Of a stretch of 8,501 bases of DNA, positions 5,747 to 8,501 are shown piece after piece; position 1 is the first letter of the stretch; every line of letters begins with the position of its first letter. The notes below the pieces were generated by a model. It saw nothing but the letters and a program-made list of their open reading frames with translations, ran no database searches and was not told where the DNA came from. Where the stretch lies: contig DHOI01000031.1 in assembly GCA_002409725.1 (NCBI GenBank), positions 35,011 to 43,511 on the forward strand, in the 5' to 3' direction. Source of the DNA: Christensenella sp. UBA5394 (GTDB taxonomy: Bacteria > Bacillota > Clostridia > Christensenellales > CAG-138). The position numbers were made by a program, and so were the translations under genes.

Positions 5747-7465
5747 TTAATCCCGGCCCGGCGCGGCATATGGCAGGCGGATCCTGGCCCGGATGCGCTC
5801 CGGCCCCACCTCCGTTATGCTAAGGCCGCTCTCCTTGCCAAAGAGCATTTTTAGGCGGATGTTCACGTTGCGTATGCCTAGGCGGCCCTGGGGGTAGGGG
5901 GCGCTGTCCTCCTCCGAATTGAGCAGCCGGGCGATATTTTCCCGATCGCCGTCGCTAATGCGGCCATCCTGCTCCACCTCGAGGCATAGCCATTCCCCCG
6001 CCCTATAGGCCCGAAGCACCAGTTCGCCCGTGGGGAGCTGTGATATGCCGTGCTCGATTGCGTTTTCCACGATGGGCTGCAAAATGAGCCTGGGAACCGG
6101 CGCATCAAGCAGCCCTTCGCCGATCCGCTTGATTACCCTGAGCCGCTCGCCAAAGCGCTGGGAGATGATATAAAGGTAAGCGTCCACATAGGTCAGCTCT
6201 TCGCGCAAGCTCACCATAGCCCTGCCATCCCGTGCGGTGGCGGCGGCCAGCATGGTGGAAAGCGCCTCGATCATGCTGGATACCTTGTCGTCCTTGGCCA
6301 TCCTGGCTTCCCAGTTGATGATCTCCAGGGTGTTGTTCAAAAAGTGCGGGTTGATTTGGGATTGCAGGGCCTTGATGCGCGCATCCTGCAGGGCGATCTG
6401 CTCCATGCGGCTGTGGTCAAACATCCGCTTGAGCTTTTCCGACATGCTGTTGAAATGCTCGGTCACGTATAAAAACTCCTGGCTCCTGGGCATCGCCTCC
6501 ACGGTGTAACCCAGCTCTCCGGTCTCCACACGCTCCGAGGCCTCTACCAGCCGGTTTACCGGCAGGGAGACGTATCTGTAAAAGGCCCAGATCACAAAGG
6601 CCAACAGCGGGATAACCAGCGCAAAGGCCACCACGGCCATGGCCCGCAGGTTCGGAAAGGCCTCGAAAAGATCCTGCCCGTCGCAGATCGCGCGCACGGT
6701 AAGCTGATGCCCGCTTAGGCTGGGCGAGCGGCATACAGTATAGCTGCCGGCCCCGGCGTCGTAATAGAAACCCTCGCCGCCGGCCGCAACGCCCCCGCCC
6801 GTTAGCGGGAAGGCCAGGCCGTCGATCTCCAGCGCGGCGGCCTGGAGCCAGACGATGTTGTATACGCTTTCACAAAGGGACTCCAGGCTGCAGTCAAGGG
6901 CCAGCACCGCATAGGGCTGGAAGCTGCTGTCCACGATGTTGCGCACAAGGTAGAGCCTGCCGTTCACACGGAGAAAGGCGATGCCCGTACCCAGTCCCTC
7001 CGAGAGCGCCCGCACCTTAGGCAAAGCGTCACGTTCGAAATCCTTGCGCACGCCCACCTCGGAATGGCTGCGGTTGTTAACGTAATACTGAATATCCGGC
7101 TCTTTTGTGAAATAAAGAAAGGCAGCTGTAAAGCTATCGTCAAAGGCGAACTTGGCGTAAAGGTATGCGTTCACATCGCTATAGAGCGCCACGCTATCCC
7201 CTGTGGCGCAATATTCTAGATACGCGCCGCGTATGGTTCCATCGTAGGATACAGCCCTAGATGCGGCCATAACGCTCTCGACCCTGCCGCGAACCGATTC
7301 CGCCGCTTTATCTACGCTTGTGAGCACGGTTTCTTCCAGGCGGGATTGGAAGTTGTTGGAAACGAAATACGCGGATATGGCCAATATCGCCAGGATGGGC
7401 AGCACCCAGCAGAGGGTGACGATGGCCAAAAGGCCAAAGCGAAGGGAAATGCCTCTGTTTTTCAT
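5747..7465 (-). CDS. YesM/LytS-type membrane sensor histidine kinase
   Basis: This 572-residue protein has a membrane segment at about 10-34, an extracellular sensor region of about 240 residues, a second membrane segment at about 274-296, a HAMP domain at about 297-350, and a His_kinase/HATPase_c module. The H-box reads LQSQINPHFLNNTLEIINWE, with His374 the predicted phosphorylated residue. The N-box is LILQPIVENAIEHGI (Asn468). The glycine-rich GRLGIRNVNIRLKMLFG (527-543) matches the last ATP-binding motif. The usual D-N-G-x-G motif is altered to DGRISDG (about 500-506), lacking the Asn and the standard second Gly. Relatives usually work with an AraC-type YesN response regulator encoded beside them and control sugar importers; no regulator is seen here. 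AAGGGGG about eight bases upstream supports the ATG. The gene has its own promoter and terminator, so it is probably a separate transcript from the importer. Confidence 0.92.
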   Translation of the reverse strand: MKNRGISLRFGLLAIVTLCWVLPILAILAISAYFVSNNFQSRLEETVLTSVDKAAESVRGRVESVMAASRAVSYDGTIRGAYLEYCATGDSVALYSDVNAYLYAKFAFDDSFTAAFLYFTKEPDIQYYVNNRSHSEVGVRKDFERDALPKVRALSEGLGTGIAFLRVNGRLYLVRNIVDSSFQPYAVLALDCSLESLCESVYNIVWLQAAALEIDGLAFPLTGGGVAAGGEGFYYDAGAGSYTVCRSPSLSGHQLTVRAICDGQDLFEAFPNLRAMAVVAFALVIPLLAFVIWAFYRYVSLPVNRLVEASERVETGELGYTVEAMPRSQEFLYVTEHFNSMSEKLKRMFDHSRMEQIALQDARIKALQSQINPHFLNNTLEIINWEARMAKDDKVSSMIEALSTMLAAATARDGRAMVSLREELTYVDAYLYIISQRFGERLRVIKRIGEGLLDAPVPRLILQPIVENAIEHGISQLPTGELVLRAYRAGEWLCLEVEQDGRISDGDRENIARLLNSEEDSAPYPQGRLGIRNVNIRLKMLFGKESGLSITEVGPERIRARIRLPYAAPGRD

Positions 7466-7497
7466 CCTGAAGCCCCCTTCGCCTTATGCTCTTTGGT

Positions 7498-7527
7498 ATT
7501 ATAACATTCGAAGGCGTTTGCGCGCAA
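7498..7527 (-). promoter_or_regulatory. extended -10 promoter of the sensor kinase gene
   Basis: On the minus strand TGTTATAAT gives a perfect -10 (7498-7503) with the TG extension. A weak -35, TTGCGC (7522-7527), lies 18 bases upstream. The predicted start near 7491 leaves a leader of about 25 bases. The -35 lies inside a GC-rich palindrome (TTGCGCGCAA, 7518-7527), so a repressor could block this promoter. Confidence 0.6.
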
Positions 7528-7530
7528 CGC
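7514..7530. repeat. palindrome TTGCGCGCAA with flanking GCGT/ACGC arms
   Basis: The core TTGCGCGCAA (7518-7527) is a perfect 10-bp palindrome, and the outer bases gcgt / acgc extend it with a one-base offset. A CG-centred palindrome of this type is the general form of LacI-family operators. It lies 7 bases past the mutase stop and overlaps the kinase -35 box. It may be an operator; alternatively it may be the stem of a mutase terminator, but no T-run follows it. Confidence 0.4.
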
Positions 7531-7536
7531 GGGCGG

Positions 7537-8501
7537 TTATCGCCCCACGAGGAAGGCCCGCCAGGTTTCCACGTACTCCCCGGCCTTTTCCGGTGAAGGG
7601 CCCTCCGCGCAGATGCGCAGCAGGGGCTCGGTGCCGCTAAAGCGGCAGATTACCCAGCCGCCGTTTTTAAAATACGCCTTGCAGCCATCCTGATAAGATA
7701 TGCGCGCCACCTGCTCCGTAAATTCCGGCAGGGCTTTTTCTGGGAGCAGAAGCGCCTGCAATTCCGCTTTCTTCTCTTCTGTCATGCCAATATCCGCATC
7801 CGCCGCATATACCTCGCCGAAGCGGGCGGTGATCTCCTGATAGAGAGCAGAGATGGGCTTGCCGGTAACGGCGGTCATTTCGCACAAGAGCGCGGCCGCG
7901 TAAATGCCGTCCTTGCCGCCGATATGGCCACGCACCGTGAGCCCGCCCGAGGATTCGCCGCCGATGAGGGCGTTTGTCTCCTCCATCTTGGCAGAGATAT
8001 GCTTAAAGCCCACAGGCACCTCATGGCAGGCTTGGCCAAAGCCCATGGCCACGCGATCGAGCAGGTGCGTGGTCGATGTATTGCGCACGGCAGGCCCCCG
8101 CCAGCCCCGGTAGCACAGCAGGTAATAATAGAGGATCACCAGCAGCTTGTTGGGGTGAACGAAGCGGCCGTTATCGTCGATCACGCCGATGCGGTCCGCG
8201 TCCCCGTCTGTGGCCAGGCCGATGTCCGCCTTCTGCTCCTGCACGGCAGCGGCTAAACTTCCCAGGGTATCCACGTTGGGCGCGGGCAGCCTGCCGCCAA
8301 AGAGGGTATCGTGCCGTTCGTGGATCACGGTCACGTCGCAGCGGGCCGTCATCAGGATCGTGCGCAGGCTGGTCTGGCTCACACCATACATCGGATCCAG
8401 CACCACCTTGAGCCGCGCCTTGCGGATGGCCTCGGTATCCACCAGGGCCAGGATGCTGTCGATATAGTCGTTGAATGGATCCATCTCCCGGCAAAGGCCC
8501 T
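7537..8501 (-). CDS. phosphoglucomutase/phosphomannomutase, C-terminal part
   Basis: This alpha-D-phosphohexomutase interconverts hexose 1- and 6-phosphates in the cytosol. The frame continues past the right edge (GLCRE precedes the ATG at 8482-8484), so that ATG is probably internal. About 320 residues of a typical 450-500 are visible. The magnesium-binding loop reads ATDGDADRIG (8185-8214), the sugar-binding loop reads GGESSGG, and the phosphate-binding loop of the last domain reads RFSGTEPLLRI. The N-terminal domain with the phosphorylated serine lies outside the window. All visible catalytic motifs are intact. The gene ends just before the kinase promoter, with no clear terminator between them, so some read-through into the kinase is possible. 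Glucose and mannose phosphate specificity cannot be told apart here. Confidence 0.92.
   Translation of the reverse strand, partial: GLCREMDPFNDYIDSILALVDTEAIRKARLKVVLDPMYGVSQTSLRTILMTARCDVTVIHERHDTLFGGRLPAPNVDTLGSLAAAVQEQKADIGLATDGDADRIGVIDDNGRFVHPNKLLVILYYYLLCYRGWRGPAVRNTSTTHLLDRVAMGFGQACHEVPVGFKHISAKMEETNALIGGESSGGLTVRGHIGGKDGIYAAALLCEMTAVTGKPISALYQEITARFGEVYAADADIGMTEEKKAELQALLLPEKALPEFTEQVARISYQDGCKAYFKNGGWVICRFSGTEPLLRICAEGPSPEKAGEYVETWRAFLVGR

Noticed and set aside
1..8501. Mobile element, CRISPR array or defence system
   Set aside because: No transposase, integrase, terminal repeats, regularly spaced repeats or defence-type domains are visible. The gene content is metabolic and transport-related.

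Overview
The window looks like part of a GC-rich Gram-positive genome of the Clostridia type, probably an uncultured gut or rumen lineage. This is inferred from purine-rich Shine-Dalgarno sites, a lipobox-anchored solute-binding protein, a YesM-type sensor kinase, a DUF3795 protein and sigma-A-like promoters with exact TATAAT boxes. No species can be named from the sequence.

Left edge, plus strand (1-1006): the C-terminal end of an unrecognised protein, possibly ROK-like, is followed 18 bases later by a decayed stub of a D-lyxose ketol-isomerase gene. The stub has ATA where the start codon should be and stops after about 36 codons. An intact cysteine-rich DUF3795 gene comes next. A strong hairpin at 1040-1069 separates these genes from everything to the right, which lies on the minus strand.

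Minus strand, read from right to left: (i) the C-terminal two thirds of a phosphoglucomutase/phosphomannomutase running off the right edge; (ii) a YesM/LytS-type membrane histidine kinase with its own extended -10 promoter and no response regulator in view; (iii) an apparent carbohydrate ABC importer operon (lipoprotein solute-binding protein, MalF-type permease, MalG-type permease) with its own promoter and a hairpin after the binding protein gene; (iv) a 341-base intergenic region; (v) a gene for a secreted 316-residue protein of unknown function, with its own promoter and leader.

Together the genes suggest a sugar uptake locus. The kinase probably senses an extracellular ligand or the loaded binding protein and controls the importer. 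The ATPase is absent and would have to come from elsewhere in the genome, as is usual for this transporter class. The mutase is a general sugar-phosphate enzyme and may be only a neighbour. The isomerase stub suggests that a pentose/hexose isomerisation step was once encoded here and lost.

Nothing here amounts to a clearly new system. The points most worth checking are the isomerase relic, the terminator that overlaps the importer promoter, the orphan kinase with an altered ATP-binding motif, and the uncharacterised secreted protein.
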